A DNA stretch of 64,000 bases from Clostridium sp. (GCF_022482905.1 NZ_JAKVOI010000001.1:124001-188000), one strand, 5' to 3'. Shown: positions 52,128-63,259, counted from the first letter of the stretch. Notes: a model not told the origin generated them from the letters alone. Made by a program: numbers and translations.

Positions 52128-52916
52128 TTGGATATTATAAAGAGCAGGGATAATTTCAGGATTAAAGAAGTCAGAAAACTAAAGAATAGAAAATACAGGA
52201 ATCAAAAAGGTGAATTTATAGTAGAAGGATTCAGATTTGTAGAAGAGGCGGTCAAGTCCAGATTCAATATTTTAATGATTTTTGTAGAAGAGGATTCGAA
52301 GGATAAATGGAGAGAATATATGGACAGCAGAAATATGGATATAGATGTTGTCGGAAGGATGTATTATACTTCCCATGATGTATTTAAAACCATAAGCAAT
52401 ACAGAAACTTCACAAGGTATAATTGCCGTAGTTCAAAATAACAATTTAAATATCATAAAGAAGGATGGCTTCTATGTACTTGCGGATAAAATTCAGGACC
52501 CCGGGAATATGGGAACTATAATAAGAAGTGCCCATGCATCTGGAGCATCAGGCATAATATTGACTAGGGGAACTGTAGATGTATATAATGAAAAGACACT
52601 CAGATCTACCATGGGCTCCGTATTTTACATACCAATATTGATAGATTATGATTTGGAGATTACAAGGTCGTTGAAAGAAGACGGGTTTCAAGTTGTAGCC
52701 AGTGAACTTGATGCCAATGTGAATTTTTACAATGTAGACTTAAAAGGGAAAATAATACTGGCTGTGGGAAATGAAGGAAATGGACTAAGTGATGATATAA
52801 AAAACATGGCAGACATAAAAGTTAAAATACCAATGCCGGGAAATGCTGAATCACTAAATGCCTCTGTGGCTGCATCCGTTATGATGTTTGAAGTTGTAAG
52901 ACAGAAATTAAATTGA
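52128..52916 (+). CDS. TrmH/SpoU-family RNA 2'-O-methyltransferase
   Basis: 262 residues. An N-terminal substrate-binding domain (EVRKLKNRKYRNQKGEFIVEG) precedes the SPOUT knot with motif 1 DPGNMGTIIRSAHASG, motif 2 VGNEGNGLSDD and motif 3 MPGNAESLNASVAASV. It likely 2'-O-methylates a ribosomal RNA or tRNA ribose; the target is unknown. I take the TTG at 52128, eight bases past AGG; a GTG at 52119 overlaps the site. Confidence 0.9.
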   Translation: MDIIKSRDNFRIKEVRKLKNRKYRNQKGEFIVEGFRFVEEAVKSRFNILMIFVEEDSKDKWREYMDSRNMDIDVVGRMYYTSHDVFKTISNTETSQGIIAVVQNNNLNIIKKDGFYVLADKIQDPGNMGTIIRSAHASGASGIILTRGTVDVYNEKTLRSTMGSVFYIPILIDYDLEITRSLKEDGFQVVASELDANVNFYNVDLKGKIILAVGNEGNGLSDDIKNMADIKVKIPMPGNAESLNASVAASVMMFEVVRQKLN

Positions 52917-52926
52917 CTTTTAAATA

Positions 52927-52955
52927 TTGACATTGCAATAGGATAATTGTAATAT
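52927..52955 (+). promoter_or_regulatory. Sigma-A promoter of the pheST T-box transcript
   Basis: TTGACA (52927-52932), 17 bp, TAATAT (52950-52955). Confidence 0.65.
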
Positions 52956-52961
52956 TTACAA

Positions 52962-53222
52962 TATGCAATAAATTATATACTGTACTTTGATGGAAAGAGT
53001 AGAAGTATGATTATTTACAGAGAGAGAAAATTTTAGTTGAGAGTTTTCTTAAAGTACATCCTGCTTTGAAGTTCATTCTGGAGTTCCAATTGTGAATATA
53101 CAGTAGCGGTTGGCGGGTAAAATCGTTAAATTTGACAAGTGGATATTTATTATATCAATTTGGGTGGTAACGCGGATACGGAGTTCGTCCCTTTATAGAG
53201 GATGGACTCCTTTTTATTTTAA
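52962..53222 (+). ncRNA. T-box leader controlling pheST
   Basis: This fills the 344-base gap before pheS. The T-box GGTGGTAACGCGG is at 53163-53175. The terminator arms are 53180-53190 and 53200-53210, followed by a T run. The specifier TTC (Phe) is at 53072-53074 in CTTTGAAG-TTC, matching the gene. Confidence 0.9.
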
Positions 53223-53260
53223 CGAGTTTTATATGTTGTTATATTGAAGGAGAGGATATT

Positions 53261-54283
53261 TTGATAAAGGAAAAGTTACAGAAGATAAAAGAAGAGGCCA
53301 TCAGGGAACTTAAAGACATAAAAGATAATACGGATGTAAACAGTATAAGAGTGAAATACCTTGGGAAAAAGGGAGAACTTACCCATATATTGAGAGGTAT
53401 GAAATCACTTTCACCAGAAGAAAGACCTTTGGTGGGCAAATTGGCAAATGAAGTGAGAAAAAACCTTGAAGATGCCATAGAAGGAGCTTCACACAGGATA
53501 AAGAATGCAGAGAAAGAAGTTAAATTGGGAAATGAAACAATTGATATAACCATGCCTGGAAAAAAACAGATTATAGGTAAAAGACACCCTCTCGAACAGA
53601 CTCTGGAGGATATGAAGCAGATATTTATTTCAATGGGATTTACTATAGAGGAGGGTCCGGAGGTAGAACTTGATTACTACAATTTTGAAGCACTTAACAT
53701 ACCGAAGAATCATCCGGCAAGAGGTGAACAGGATACTTTCTATATAAATGACAACATAGTTCTCAGAACACAGACTTCTCCAATCCAGATAAGAACTATG
53801 GAAAAACAAAAACCTCCTATAAAAATGATATCTCCAGGAAAGGTCTATCGTTCAGATGCAGTGGATGCTACGCATTCACCAATATTTTATCAGATGGAAG
53901 GACTTGTAGTTGACAGGGGAATAACTTTTTCAGACTTGAAGGGGACTCTGGAACTGTTTGCAAAGAAGATGTTCGGTGAAGGAATAAATACAAAATTCAG
54001 ACCACACCATTTTCCATTTACAGAACCTTCTGCAGAAATGGATGCAACATGCTTTGTGTGTGGAGGAAAAGGATGCAGGGTTTGCAAGGGTGAAGGCTGG
54101 ATAGAGCTTTTAGGATGTGGAATGGTACATCCGCAGGTACTTAGAAACTGCGGTATAGATCCGGAAGTGTACAGCGGTTTTGCCTTCGGCATGGGTGTGG
54201 ACAGAATGGTTATGCTGAAATATGGCATAGATGATATAAGAAATATGTATGAAAGCGATATGAGATTTTTAAATCAATTTTAG
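53261..54283 (+). CDS. pheS: Phenylalanyl-tRNA synthetase alpha subunit
   Basis: 340 residues: N-terminal coiled coil, then the class II core with [13 protein letters not shown], the motif [16 protein letters not shown] and a closing [17 protein letters not shown]. It forms an alpha2-beta2 enzyme with PheT. The start is a TTG at 53261 eight bases after AAGGAG. CxxC pairs in the [14 protein letters not shown] loop are normal for Gram-positive PheS. Confidence 0.97.
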   Translation: MIKEKLQKIKEEAIRELKDIKDNTDVNSIRVKYLGKKGELTHILRGMKSLSPEERPLVGKLANEVRKNLEDAIEGASHRIKNAEKEVKLGNETIDITMPGKKQIIGKRHPLEQTLEDMKQIFISMGFTIEEGPEVELDYYNFEALNIPKNHPARGEQDTFYINDNIVLRTQTSPIQIRTMEKQKPPIKMISPGKVYRSDAVDATHSPIFYQMEGLVVDRGITFSDLKGTLELFAKKMFGEGINTKFRPHHFPFTEPSAEMDATCFVCGGKGCRVCKGEGWIELLGCGMVHPQVLRNCGIDPEVYSGFAFGMGVDRMVMLKYGIDDIRNMYESDMRFLNQF

Positions 54284-54296
54284 GAGGAAATTATTT

Positions 54297-56675
54297 ATGA
54301 AAGTTCCAGTAAGATGGTTGAAGGATTATGTAAATGTTGATATTCCAGCTAAAGAATTAGGAGATAAACTTACCTTGAGCGGATCAAAAGTGGAGGAGGT
54401 CATAACTACGGGAGATGAAATAAATAGCGTAGTTACCGGTAAAATCATAAAGATAGAGAAACATCCCGATGCAGATAAGTTATTTGTGTGCAGTGTTGAT
54501 ATAGGAAAAGAGGAACCTATTCAGATAGTTACAGCTGCCACCAACATGAAGGAGCAGGATATAGTGCCTGTGGCACTGCATGGTTCCACCATACACGGCG
54601 GCGTGAAGATAAAAAAGGGAAAACTTAGAGGTATTATGTCAAACGGAATGTTCTGTTCCGAAGAGGAACTTGGCATAGCTGGAGATAAGCCGGTATATGG
54701 ACTTATGATACTTCCAGGATCTACACCTATTGGCAGTGACATAAAGTCGGTTCTTGACTTGGACAGCAGTGTAATAGATTTTGAAATAACATCCAACAGA
54801 CCGGATTGTCTGAGTGTTATGGGAATAGCAAGGGAAACAGCTGCAATACTAAATGGAAAATATAGAGCTCCGGATATGTCATATAGGGAATGTCGGGACG
54901 AAGACATTAAAGATAAATTGAAAGTTGAAGTGGAAGATGAACTTTGCAGAAGATACATAGCAAAAATAATAAGAAATGTAAAAATAGCTCAATCACCGGG
55001 CTGGATGCAGAAAAGACTTTTAGAATCGGGAGTAAGACCTATAAACAATATAGTTGATATAACCAATTTCGTAATGCTTGAGCTTGGTCAGCCCATGCAT
55101 GCTTATGATTTAAGGAATGTAGGATCAAGGACCATAGTTGTAAGAAGGGCCGGAGACGGTGAAAAGTTTACTACTTTGGACGGAGAAGAGAGAGAACTTG
55201 ACAGAAATGTACTTACAATAAGGGATGGAGAAAGAGCAATAGGTCTTGCCGGAATAATGGGAGGACTTAACTCGGAAATAAAAGATGATACCAGAGACAT
55301 AGTATTTGAATGTGCAAATTTTGATGGTACCAATATAAGAATTTCAGCACAGAAACTTTCACTTAGAACAGAAGCTTCATCCAGATTTGAGAAGGACCTG
55401 GATCCAAACCTGGCTGAAATTGCCATGAACAGGGCATGTCATCTGGTAGAAAAACTCGGTGCAGGAGAAATTATAGAAGGAAGTATTGATATTTATAATA
55501 AAAAGATTGAGCCTCATTATTTAGAGGTGGATTCATGCTGGATCAATAAATTTCTTGGAATAGACATATCAGCAGAACAAATGGCTCAATATCTTGACAG
55601 ACTTGAATTAAAAGCGGAAATAAATAGTAGTATGCTGAAAATTCATGTTCCTACATTTAGAAGTGATATTAATATAAAAGAAGATGTAGCTGAAGAAGTG
55701 GCAAGAATATATGGATACGATAAAATACCATCTACTATAATAGATAGTGTAAATACCAGGGGTGGAAAAAGTGAAAAGCAGAAATTGGATGACAAGATTA
55801 TAGACATACTTATTGCAAGTGGTTTGAATCAGTCTATAAGTTATTCTTTTTTCAGCAGGAAATCTTTTGATAAAATATGCCTTGATGAAGACAGTCAACT
55901 GAGGAAAGTAGTGACTATAAGAAATCCATTGGGTGAAGATTACAGTGTAATGAGAACTACTACAATTCCACCTATGATGGAGGCTCTTGGCAGAAACTAT
56001 TCACGAAATAATAAATCTGCACGACTATTTGAAATTGGAAGAATATACATACCCAAAGATGATATGAACAAACTTCCAGATGAAAAAAATATGGTAACTG
56101 CAGGCATGTATGGAAATGTGGATTATTTTGATTTAAAAGGTGTTGTAGAAAATATTCTGTCATCTTTTCAAATAAAAGATTTTTCATTAAAGAGAGAGAG
56201 CAGCAATCCCACATTTCATCCAGGCAGGACTGCAAATCTCTATATAAAAAATAAATTTATAGGGGTTTTCGGAGAAGTACATCCAAATGTTGTTGAAAAC
56301 TATGGAATTGAAGACAGATGCTATATATTTGAGTTGAACCTGGACTTGATTTATAGATATTCAAATTCCGATAAAAAGTATAGACCGCTTCCTAAATTCC
56401 CGGCTGTTTCAAGGGATATAGCCGTACTTGTGGATAAAGACGTACTTGTAGAGGATGTAGAAAATATAATTAGACATCAGGGAGGCAAAATGGTTGAGAA
56501 TATAAAATTATTTGATGTGTATACTGGAAAACAAATAGAAAGAGGAAAAAAGTCCATAGCGTATTCCATATCTTACAGGCTTGAAAATAGAACTTTAACG
56601 GATTCAGAGGTAAACAAGGTTCATGACAGAATATTGAAAAATCTTGAGAACAAGCTTGGAGCAAAATTGAGATAG
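54297..56675 (+). CDS. pheT: Phenylalanyl-tRNA synthetase beta subunit
   Basis: 792 residues: N-terminal EMAP-II-like tRNA-binding domain (about 40-150, with [12 protein letters not shown]), B3/B4 editing region ([19 protein letters not shown]), B5 domain, catalytic-like core, and a C-terminal ferredoxin-fold anticodon-binding domain. It is separated from pheS by 13 bases. The ATG follows TAGGAGG. Confidence 0.97.
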   Translation: MKVPVRWLKDYVNVDIPAKELGDKLTLSGSKVEEVITTGDEINSVVTGKIIKIEKHPDADKLFVCSVDIGKEEPIQIVTAATNMKEQDIVPVALHGSTIHGGVKIKKGKLRGIMSNGMFCSEEELGIAGDKPVYGLMILPGSTPIGSDIKSVLDLDSSVIDFEITSNRPDCLSVMGIARETAAILNGKYRAPDMSYRECRDEDIKDKLKVEVEDELCRRYIAKIIRNVKIAQSPGWMQKRLLESGVRPINNIVDITNFVMLELGQPMHAYDLRNVGSRTIVVRRAGDGEKFTTLDGEERELDRNVLTIRDGERAIGLAGIMGGLNSEIKDDTRDIVFECANFDGTNIRISAQKLSLRTEASSRFEKDLDPNLAEIAMNRACHLVEKLGAGEIIEGSIDIYNKKIEPHYLEVDSCWINKFLGIDISAEQMAQYLDRLELKAEINSSMLKIHVPTFRSDINIKEDVAEEVARIYGYDKIPSTIIDSVNTRGGKSEKQKLDDKIIDILIASGLNQSISYSFFSRKSFDKICLDEDSQLRKVVTIRNPLGEDYSVMRTTTIPPMMEALGRNYSRNNKSARLFEIGRIYIPKDDMNKLPDEKNMVTAGMYGNVDYFDLKGVVENILSSFQIKDFSLKRESSNPTFHPGRTANLYIKNKFIGVFGEVHPNVVENYGIEDRCYIFELNLDLIYRYSNSDKKYRPLPKFPAVSRDIAVLVDKDVLVEDVENIIRHQGGKMVENIKLFDVYTGKQIERGKKSIAYSISYRLENRTLTDSEVNKVHDRILKNLENKLGAKLR

Positions 56676-56694
56676 ATAAATTGACAGACTGGCC

Positions 56695-56724
56695 TTGTCA
56701 TTGAGTATTTAAATTCAATGACAA
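56695..56724 (+). terminator. Hairpin after pheT
   Basis: Perfect 10-bp stem TTGTCATTGA (56695-56704) and TCAATGACAA (56715-56724). The tail AGTCATTTCA is weak in T, so termination may be partial. Confidence 0.5.
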
Positions 56725-56849
56725 AGTCATTTCAAGAAAACCAATACAGGAATTTTTTACCATTAAATTTAATTAGCGGTTTAATATGTGAGGAATTTGT
56801 GATAAAATAGTTTTATATTGAAAACAGCAGTATCTGAGAGGGTGTTCAA

Positions 56850-57461
56850 ATGAATGTAGTGACAGTTGTCATAAATGGCATAGAGTATAACTTAAAAGGT
56901 GACGAACAGGAAGAATATCTACACACATTGGCCAGTTATGTTGACAAAAAAGTAAAAAGTGTGCTGGAAATCAACAATAAATTAAGCACTTCCTCAGCGG
57001 CTATACTGTCGGCGGTGAATGTAGCTGATGATATGTTTAAAATGAGAGAATCCAATAAAAAGCTGGAAAAGGAATCTGAACAGTTTAAAAAAATTCAGAA
57101 AGTATATGAAGAAGAGATAGCTTCTCTAAAGAAGCAAATTCAATATAAGGAAGAATATAATGCAGAACTTCAGCAAAAATTGAAAGATTACGAGCAAAGT
57201 GGGTATTCCAAGAAAAAAGCTGAAGAAAAGGATAATGAAGTTCAAAAGTTGAAAGAGGAAATAGATATAACCAATGAAGCTGCAAAGGAGTATTTAAAAG
57301 AAAATGAGGAAATTAAATCTGAAAATAGGGAGTATAAATTTAAAGTTCAATCCCTTAAATATAAAATAATGGATCTCCAACATAAACTGGAACAAAATCA
57401 AATAAGTCTGGCAAAGGAAAGAAGCAGAAAGAATCCTCTTTTAAATGATAAATCAAATTAG
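56850..57461 (+). CDS. zapA: Cell division protein ZapA, long coiled-coil form
   Basis: 203 residues. The N-terminal 95 or so residues are the ZapA domain (VTVVINGIEYNLKG, then YLHTLASYVDKKV and AAILSAVNVADDMFK), which tethers FtsZ filaments at the division site. The rest is a long charged coiled coil, common in clostridial ZapA. The ATG follows GAGAGGGTG. It lies downstream of pheT, as in many Firmicutes, with its own likely promoter (TTTAAT, 17 bp, TAAAAT) just upstream. Confidence 0.9.
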   Translation: MNVVTVVINGIEYNLKGDEQEEYLHTLASYVDKKVKSVLEINNKLSTSSAAILSAVNVADDMFKMRESNKKLEKESEQFKKIQKVYEEEIASLKKQIQYKEEYNAELQQKLKDYEQSGYSKKKAEEKDNEVQKLKEEIDITNEAAKEYLKENEEIKSENREYKFKVQSLKYKIMDLQHKLEQNQISLAKERSRKNPLLNDKSN

Positions 57462-57500
57462 AAACCGAACTAAATAGAAAGTTTTAGTTCGGTTTCTTTG
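57461..57500 (+). terminator. Terminator after zapA
   Basis: Arms GAAACCGAACTAAA (57461-57474) and TTTAGTTCGGTTTC (57483-57496) pair perfectly; a TTTG tail follows. Confidence 0.85.
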
Positions 57501-57562
57501 TGTGGATATTTTCTGCATGCTGCATATAATAAAATAATATATCAAGTAAACTCAGGAGTAGT

Positions 57563-58570
57563 ATGGTGGTAAATATATTATTTTGCATAAGGGAGGATTA
57601 TGATAGAAATTTTGCAGGTGATTCAATGCAGTTTATCAAAACTATAAAATACCTTGAAAAAAAAGGCATAAAGGTGGATATAAATACAGGAATGATACAG
57701 GATTATTCCAAGTATGATATTATCCATTTATTCAATCTTACAAGAATAAGGGATACGTATAGTTATTATAAAAAGGCAAGATGCTTTGGAAAAAAGATAG
57801 TGTTATCACCTGTATACTGGAATCTAATAAAGTATTATAAGTTTATTCATGATGAACACGATATAGAATTGTGGAACAGGGGAAACACCAAGAGAAAGAG
57901 TATACTTCAGGGCTGTGATATGGTATATCCAAACAGTGAGCTTGAAGGAAAAGCAATATGTAAGGATTTCAATATGGATGTACCATATACAGTCGTTTAT
58001 AATGGAGTTGAAACCGGGAATAGTGATATTGTAAAGTTTGACTTTAGAAAAAAGTACAGTTTGGAAAACTATATACTCTGTGCAGCTAGAATATGCAGCA
58101 GGAAGAATCAGCTTGCATTGTGCAGGGCGGCGCAGTATTTGAAATATGAACTGGTACTTGTGGGAAATATAAATGACAAGGCATATTTTAGAAAATGTAT
58201 GAATTATAGAAATGTAAAATATCTTGGATTTATGGATAAATATAATCTATATAATGCATATAGATGTGCGAAGGTCCATATACTCCCAAGTTTTGTGGAA
58301 ACTCCGGGGCTTTCATCACTTGAAGCCGCTTCTCTGGGATGTAACATAGTGTCGACTCTGGAGGGGAGCAGTAAGGAATATTTTAAAGATAAATGTATCT
58401 ATTGCGATCCCTACAGTGAAGTGAGTATAAGAAAATCACTTGAAAATGCCTTGAATATGGCTGAAAGGGGCGGAGAATCCAAGGAATTAAAAGAATACGT
58501 GAATTTAAATTACAATTGGGAAAAATGTATAGATAAATTATATAGAAGCTATGAGATTTTATTAAGTTAG
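57563..58570 (+). CDS. Glycosyltransferase, GT-B fold (GT4-like)
   Basis: 335 residues, cytoplasmic. The C-terminal half has the GT4 pattern: CAARICSRKNQLALCRA, YLGFMDKYNLYNAYRCAKVHILPS and the nucleotide-sugar EX7E-type segment FVETPGLSSLEAASLG. The donor and acceptor are unknown. It begins with ATG after AGGAG and is followed within 15 bases by a second glycosyltransferase; the collagen-like spore glycoprotein nearby is a plausible acceptor. Confidence 0.85.
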   Translation: MVVNILFCIREDYDRNFAGDSMQFIKTIKYLEKKGIKVDINTGMIQDYSKYDIIHLFNLTRIRDTYSYYKKARCFGKKIVLSPVYWNLIKYYKFIHDEHDIELWNRGNTKRKSILQGCDMVYPNSELEGKAICKDFNMDVPYTVVYNGVETGNSDIVKFDFRKKYSLENYILCAARICSRKNQLALCRAAQYLKYELVLVGNINDKAYFRKCMNYRNVKYLGFMDKYNLYNAYRCAKVHILPSFVETPGLSSLEAASLGCNIVSTLEGSSKEYFKDKCIYCDPYSEVSIRKSLENALNMAERGGESKELKEYVNLNYNWEKCIDKLYRSYEILLS

Positions 58571-58584
58571 ACCAGGTGATATTT

Positions 58585-59574
58585 ATGGCAACTTTTATTC
58601 AAATGCCTACAGTTCCATATAATAGAATGTATCAGAGACCACAGCAGATAATGAGAAAATTGAGTGAGAGAGGACATACTGTATATTATATGGACAATAT
58701 AAGGGAAAACTATATCATAAGAATAAATAAAAAATTATATGAGATTGGAGCGAATTACAGTATAGACACAAATCGGTTGGAGAGACCGATAATATTATGG
58801 TGTTCTCATCCGGAGAATGTAACCAGGATAGATAATCTATATCATGATTATATAATATTTGACATAATAGATGATTATTCCTACGAGTTTGAAAGCTGGA
58901 ATGTATATTTAAAGGATATGTTGAAAGCTGCAAATATCATATTTGCCACTTCTGAAGAACTCTACAATAAATTTTTGACAGAATGTCATAAAATATACAT
59001 GATAAAAAACGGACTGGATATAGAAAACTTTTCACCGGATAAAAAGAGCATTCCTGCAGATTTGCCATCAGGGAAAAAGATTGTGGGATATGTGGGGGCT
59101 GTTGCCGGCTGGATAGACTGGGAATTGATAAAATATATATCTGGAGGCAATTATAATATTGTTTTCATCGGTCCCAAAATTGGCAGTATAGATTTGGAGT
59201 TCAATAAAAATAATGTGTATTTTTTAGGAGAGAAAAAATACTGGCAGCTTCCATTTTATATAAGTAATTTTAATTGCTGTATTATACCTTTTAAAGTAAA
59301 TAAAATGACCAACAGCTGTGATCCTATAAAGTTATATGAGTATATGGCATTGGGGAAACCTGTAGTAAGTACTGCCATACATGAAATAATAAAACTAGGG
59401 AATCTATGTTATGTATCTAGAAACTTTACAGAATTTATTATAAATCTGAATAAAGCGATTAATGATATCGATATGGAAACAGCCATTGCAAGGAGAAGGT
59501 TTTCAATAAATAACAGCTGGGATGAAAGGGTTGATCTGGTAATTAAGAAATTAAAAGATGACAATATATTATGA
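58585..59574 (+). CDS. Glycosyltransferase, GT-B fold
   Basis: 329 residues. It opens with MATFIQMPTVPYNRMYQRPQQ, a group of glycosyltransferases acting on surface glycans, and closes with KLYEYMALGKPVVST, the usual donor-site segment. The central IGYVGAVAGWIDWELI-like turn matches GT1/GT4 members. The start is the ATG at 58585 after AGGTGAT. It is cotranscribed with the gene before it. Confidence 0.85.
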   Translation: MATFIQMPTVPYNRMYQRPQQIMRKLSERGHTVYYMDNIRENYIIRINKKLYEIGANYSIDTNRLERPIILWCSHPENVTRIDNLYHDYIIFDIIDDYSYEFESWNVYLKDMLKAANIIFATSEELYNKFLTECHKIYMIKNGLDIENFSPDKKSIPADLPSGKKIVGYVGAVAGWIDWELIKYISGGNYNIVFIGPKIGSIDLEFNKNNVYFLGEKKYWQLPFYISNFNCCIIPFKVNKMTNSCDPIKLYEYMALGKPVVSTAIHEIIKLGNLCYVSRNFTEFIINLNKAINDIDMETAIARRRFSINNSWDERVDLVIKKLKDDNIL

Positions 59575-59627
59575 CAAGCTACCGCATACTTGTTATTTTA
59601 AGACAGGGTAGCCCGAACGTAATCCGA

Positions 59628-60710
59628 TTATAAAATTCCAATATTGTTGAAATACTTTCTATTGAATTTGATTTTTTCGTCTTCCGGTATAAATGCTGCT
59701 GCCATTTCATTGTGTTCATATGCCAGTTTATGATTACCAATGATATCATAACATACACATAATTGAAGGTGGGGAATCCATGTCCAATATGCATCATTGA
59801 AAAACCCGAGGCTGTCTTTGGGTTTTTCCACTTTCAGGGCCATGTCATACCAGAAAATTGCCTGTGCAATTTTGCTTTCTTTGAAAAACGATAAGCCTAA
59901 TCTGCAGCATCCTTCAGCTCTGGGATTGTCATATTCAAAGCTCTTGAATATATAATTTCTTGCCTTTAAAAATTCTCCTGTCTTCTCGTAATAATCAAAT
60001 ATTTTATTACATACATTTATATTGTCTTCATACCAACCCATGTTTGAATTTAGAAATTTAGTATAGTATTCAACTGCCTCCTCATATCTGTTGTGGTCAT
60101 AGAGTTCATTTCCATAATAAAGTATGTCTCTTAAAGAAAAATCCACACCTTGTTTTAACTTATTTTCATATATTTCAATATTTCTCTTAGGTTTATACTC
60201 CATCTTTCTATGGGTTATACTTATACTGCTGTTGATTATATTTCCGTATACTTTGAGATATTCATGAACAAACCCTAGCCATCTGAAATTTTTTTCTCTT
60301 TTTATCAATCTATTTCTCCTGTAACTCAAAGTTATATTTCCGTATTTGTCAAATCCAACATTATACTTCATTGTTACAGAATCCACAGAGTGATCCAAAG
60401 TATCTTTCAATGCGCTGAATTTTTTTATGTCTTCAGGAAGAAGAATATCATCTGCATCCATCCATAATATATATTCCTTGGTTGCTTTGCTGAAAGAAAA
60501 GTTTCTTGCAGCAGAAAAATCGTCTACCCATTTAAAATCATATATTTTATTGGTAAACTTTTTACATATATTTATTGAATTATCAGAAGAACCTGTATCT
60601 ACAATTATTATCTCATCTACTATGTCTTTGATTGAATCAAGGCATCTTTCTATTACTTTTTCTTCGTTTTTGATTATCATACATAAACTTATAGTTATAA
60701 AATTTGGCAA
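59628..60710 (-). CDS. Family 2 glycosyltransferase with TPR-like tail
   Basis: 360 residues. The N-terminal GT2 domain shows ISLCMIIKNEEKVIERCLDS, IIIVDTGSSDNS and the metal-binding DXD-like LWMDADD. The C-terminal third is a helical repeat region (EAVEYYTKFLN, KARNYIFKSFEYDN) of TPR type. Relatives glycosylate surface proteins. The real start is a TTG at 60710, eight bases after GAGGAG; the open frame further upstream crosses the terminator of the collagen gene and has no site. Confidence 0.85.
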   Translation of the reverse strand: MPNFITISLCMIIKNEEKVIERCLDSIKDIVDEIIIVDTGSSDNSINICKKFTNKIYDFKWVDDFSAARNFSFSKATKEYILWMDADDILLPEDIKKFSALKDTLDHSVDSVTMKYNVGFDKYGNITLSYRRNRLIKREKNFRWLGFVHEYLKVYGNIINSSISITHRKMEYKPKRNIEIYENKLKQGVDFSLRDILYYGNELYDHNRYEEAVEYYTKFLNSNMGWYEDNINVCNKIFDYYEKTGEFLKARNYIFKSFEYDNPRAEGCCRLGLSFFKESKIAQAIFWYDMALKVEKPKDSLGFFNDAYWTWIPHLQLCVCYDIIGNHKLAYEHNEMAAAFIPEDEKIKFNRKYFNNIGIL

Positions 60711-60769
60711 AAAATCATCTCCTCGTTTAAAATCTTTATGTATAATAGGATAAGAACAAAATAATTGAT

Positions 60770-60795
60770 AGAAGGACTGCTTAAGCAGTCCTTCT
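60770..60795 (-). terminator. Terminator of the collagen-like gene
   Basis: Perfect 11-bp stem AGAAGGACTGC (60770-60780) and GCAGTCCTTCT (60785-60795) with a 4-base loop, 13 bases past the stop codon of the collagen-like gene. Confidence 0.8.
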
Positions 60796-60807
60796 AAAAA
60801 TGGTGTA

Positions 60808-63234
60808 TTAGGAAATTCCAACACCTGCACTGGCGTAACCTGCAACGGTATTAATGAGACTAAGTCCTGATGCCGTTGCTGAGAATACCAGTAATAGTCG
60901 GGTACCTGCAGTTACAGAAATTGATAATCCTTCAGTCAATCCACTGCTCGTATTGCCTATAGATACTAAACCAGACAGTGCCGGAGATAAAGTTGCAACA
61001 GCACCCGGAATTGCAGTGAAACTATTGTCAGGAGCAGTCGATTGATATAACTGTGCTGTAATAGTTGTTGTTGAACCTATAAGAGATAATGCTGCACTTG
61101 TACTGAAATATGCTGCTATTGAGGTTATAACTCCATCACGGGGAACTGAAAATGCCATATTAATCAATGTCCCTGCAGCTCCAGTCAAATCAATTGTTCC
61201 ACCTGTGACGTTTATATTAGTAGCAGAGTTTCCGAATCCCAGAACGCTTGCTGTACCAATTAATCCACCAGCAACAGTAGTCAGCACGACAGGACTTCCA
61301 GATGCAAATGGAATTATAGCACCAGCACCATCAGCACCGGCAGGGCCAGTAGGACCAGTAGGGCCTATAGGACCTTGAGGGCCGGTAGCACCTGGATTGC
61401 CTTGAATACCTTGAGGACCTTGAGGACCGACAGGACCTTGAGGACCAGTAGGGCCAGTAGGGCCGACAGAACCTTGGGCACCAGTAGCACCTTGAGGACC
61501 AGCAGGGCCTTGAGCGCCAGTAGGACCGGTAGGGCCAGCAGGACCTTGAGGGCCTTGAGGACCCTGATCACCGGCAGGACCCTGGGCACCAGTAGGACCA
61601 ACAGGACCCTGAGGACCTTCTACACCTTGAGGACCAGTAGGACCGGCAGGACCAACAGAACCTTGGGCACCAGTAGGACCGGCAGGACCAGCAGGACCCT
61701 GGGCACCAGTAGCACCGTTGGCACCGGTAGGGCCAGTGGCACCTGTATTACCCTGAATACCCTGAGGACCCTGAGGACCTTCTACACCCTGTGCACCAGT
61801 AGGACCAGTAGGGCCGGCAGGACCAACAGGACCTTCTACACCTTGAGGACCGGTAGCACCAGCAGGACCGACAGGACCTTGAGAACCTTCAGGACCCTGG
61901 GCACCAGTAGCACCCTGAGGACCAGCAGGACCTTGAGGGCCAGTAGCACCGTTGGCACCGGCAGGACCCTGTGCACCAGCAGGACCTTGAGGGCCTTGAG
62001 GACCGGTAGGACCTACGGCACCATCAGCACCGGCAGGACCCTGTGCACCAGTAGGACCAGCAGGACCCTGAGGACCGGTAGCACCATCGGCACCGGTATT
62101 ACCCTGGATACCTTCTGGACCTTGAGGACCCTGGGCACCAGTAGGACCGACAGGACCTTGAGGACCGGTAGCACCGTTGGCACCAGCAGGGCCCTGAGGA
62201 CCAGTAGGGCCTTGAAGACCTTGAGGACCGGTAGCACCGTTGGCACCGGCAGGGCCCTGAGCACCAGTAGGACCGACAGGACCTTGAGGGCCGGTAGCAC
62301 CGTTGGCACCAGCAGGACCCTGTGCACCAGTAGGACCTATAGGACCTTGAGGGCCGGTAGCACCGTTGGCACCAGCAGGACCCTGAGCACCAGTAGGACC
62401 GACAGGACCTTGAGGGCCAGTAGCACCGTTGGCACCAGCAGGACCCTGTGCACCAGTAGGACCAACAGGGCCTTGAGGACCGGTAGCACCGTTGGCGCCG
62501 GCAGGACCCTGGGCACCGGTAGGACCTATAGGACCAGCAGGGCCTTGAAGACCTTGAGCGCCAGTAGGACCGACAGGACCCTGAGGACCTTGAGCACCAG
62601 TAGGGCCTATAGGTCCGGCAGGACCTTGAGGACCAGTAGGTCCAGTTGGACATATAGGGCAAGGTGGAGGGCAAGGCGGTGGACAAGGCGATCCGCAATC
62701 ATATTCGATTGACAGATAAGGAGGGTTTTGACCTCTGCTGCTGTCATATCCTATTATTGTATTCACAATATTTTCTATTCCTATTAAGGTTAGTCCATTA
62801 TTTTCAATAGTGTGGTTGTACCATCCTCTAACCAACTCAGTAATATCTATTTGTATATAATTACATAAATCACCATCTGTAATTATTGTAGATCCATAAG
62901 GAGTTTGAAATACATTTGGTTTGTTATTCCACGTAACTGTATTTTCACTAAAGTCATTTAAATTTCTATATGCAGTCACGTATTGAGGCTGAAGGTTGCA
63001 ATCTGGCGTGTTTTTTCCATTTACATAGAGATTTAAAACGGCATTTTTTATTGTACATCCAGATGGAATTGAACCTGGAATGTTGAATTTTAACAGGGAT
63101 CTATACGCATCTGCATGTCCGCAGTTTTGGGTATATTGCCCGGTATATAAGGATGATGATGAGACAAAATTGGTATTTGAGAAAAACTCTGCTACATACA
63201 CATCATCCGTTGGATAAGCTGTATAAAAAGCCAT
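60808..63234 (-). CDS. DNRLRE/collagen-like/BclB spore-surface protein
   Basis: 808 residues in three parts. Residues 1 to about 180 form a DNRLRE-type beta domain ([34 protein letters not shown]). A short Cys/Pro spacer ([12 protein letters not shown]) precedes about 146 Gly-X-Y triplets (197-637) rich in GPT, GPQ and GAN. The last 171 residues match the C-terminal domain of exosporium protein BclB ([24 protein letters not shown]). It should form trimers; Thr-rich triplets are typical O-glycosylation sites. No signal peptide, as is usual for spore-surface proteins. The ATG follows GAGGAGG. Three glycosyltransferase genes lie beside it. Confidence 0.88.
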   Translation of the reverse strand: MAFYTAYPTDDVYVAEFFSNTNFVSSSSLYTGQYTQNCGHADAYRSLLKFNIPGSIPSGCTIKNAVLNLYVNGKNTPDCNLQPQYVTAYRNLNDFSENTVTWNNKPNVFQTPYGSTIITDGDLCNYIQIDITELVRGWYNHTIENNGLTLIGIENIVNTIIGYDSSRGQNPPYLSIEYDCGSPCPPPCPPPCPICPTGPTGPQGPAGPIGPTGAQGPQGPVGPTGAQGLQGPAGPIGPTGAQGPAGANGATGPQGPVGPTGAQGPAGANGATGPQGPVGPTGAQGPAGANGATGPQGPIGPTGAQGPAGANGATGPQGPVGPTGAQGPAGANGATGPQGLQGPTGPQGPAGANGATGPQGPVGPTGAQGPQGPEGIQGNTGADGATGPQGPAGPTGAQGPAGADGAVGPTGPQGPQGPAGAQGPAGANGATGPQGPAGPQGATGAQGPEGSQGPVGPAGATGPQGVEGPVGPAGPTGPTGAQGVEGPQGPQGIQGNTGATGPTGANGATGAQGPAGPAGPTGAQGSVGPAGPTGPQGVEGPQGPVGPTGAQGPAGDQGPQGPQGPAGPTGPTGAQGPAGPQGATGAQGSVGPTGPTGPQGPVGPQGPQGIQGNPGATGPQGPIGPTGPTGPAGADGAGAIIPFASGSPVVLTTVAGGLIGTASVLGFGNSATNINVTGGTIDLTGAAGTLINMAFSVPRDGVITSIAAYFSTSAALSLIGSTTTITAQLYQSTAPDNSFTAIPGAVATLSPALSGLVSIGNTSSGLTEGLSISVTAGTRLLLVFSATASGLSLINTVAGYASAGVGIS
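61325..62658 (-). repeat. Gly-X-Y coding repeat array
   Basis: About 1.3 kb of 9-bp based repeats (units such as GGTCCTGTC, GGTGCTACC) inside the collagen-like gene, with a larger repeated block of roughly 90 bp visible between 62150 and 62520. It also opens long but meaningless frames on the opposite strand. Confidence 0.9.
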
Positions 63235-63259
63235 AGATTTACCTCCTCACTTTCGAGTA

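Noticed and set aside
59577-59617. Imperfect GCTACC/GGTAGC hairpin after the second glycosyltransferase
   Set aside because: The loop is over 20 bases and there is no T run; too weak to call a terminator.
60711-60845. Longer N-terminus of the GT2 glycosyltransferase
   Set aside because: It would read through the terminator and the end of the collagen gene; GAGGAG fits the TTG at 60710.
61325-62658. Regular repeats that might suggest a CRISPR or tandem array
   Set aside because: Periodicity is 9 bp and codon-based, with no unique spacers; it encodes collagen triplets.
61375-62712. A 445-codon open frame on the plus strand over the collagen-like gene
   Set aside because: It is the complement of the Gly-X-Y repeats (a low-complexity Thr/Arg/Ser product) without start signals.
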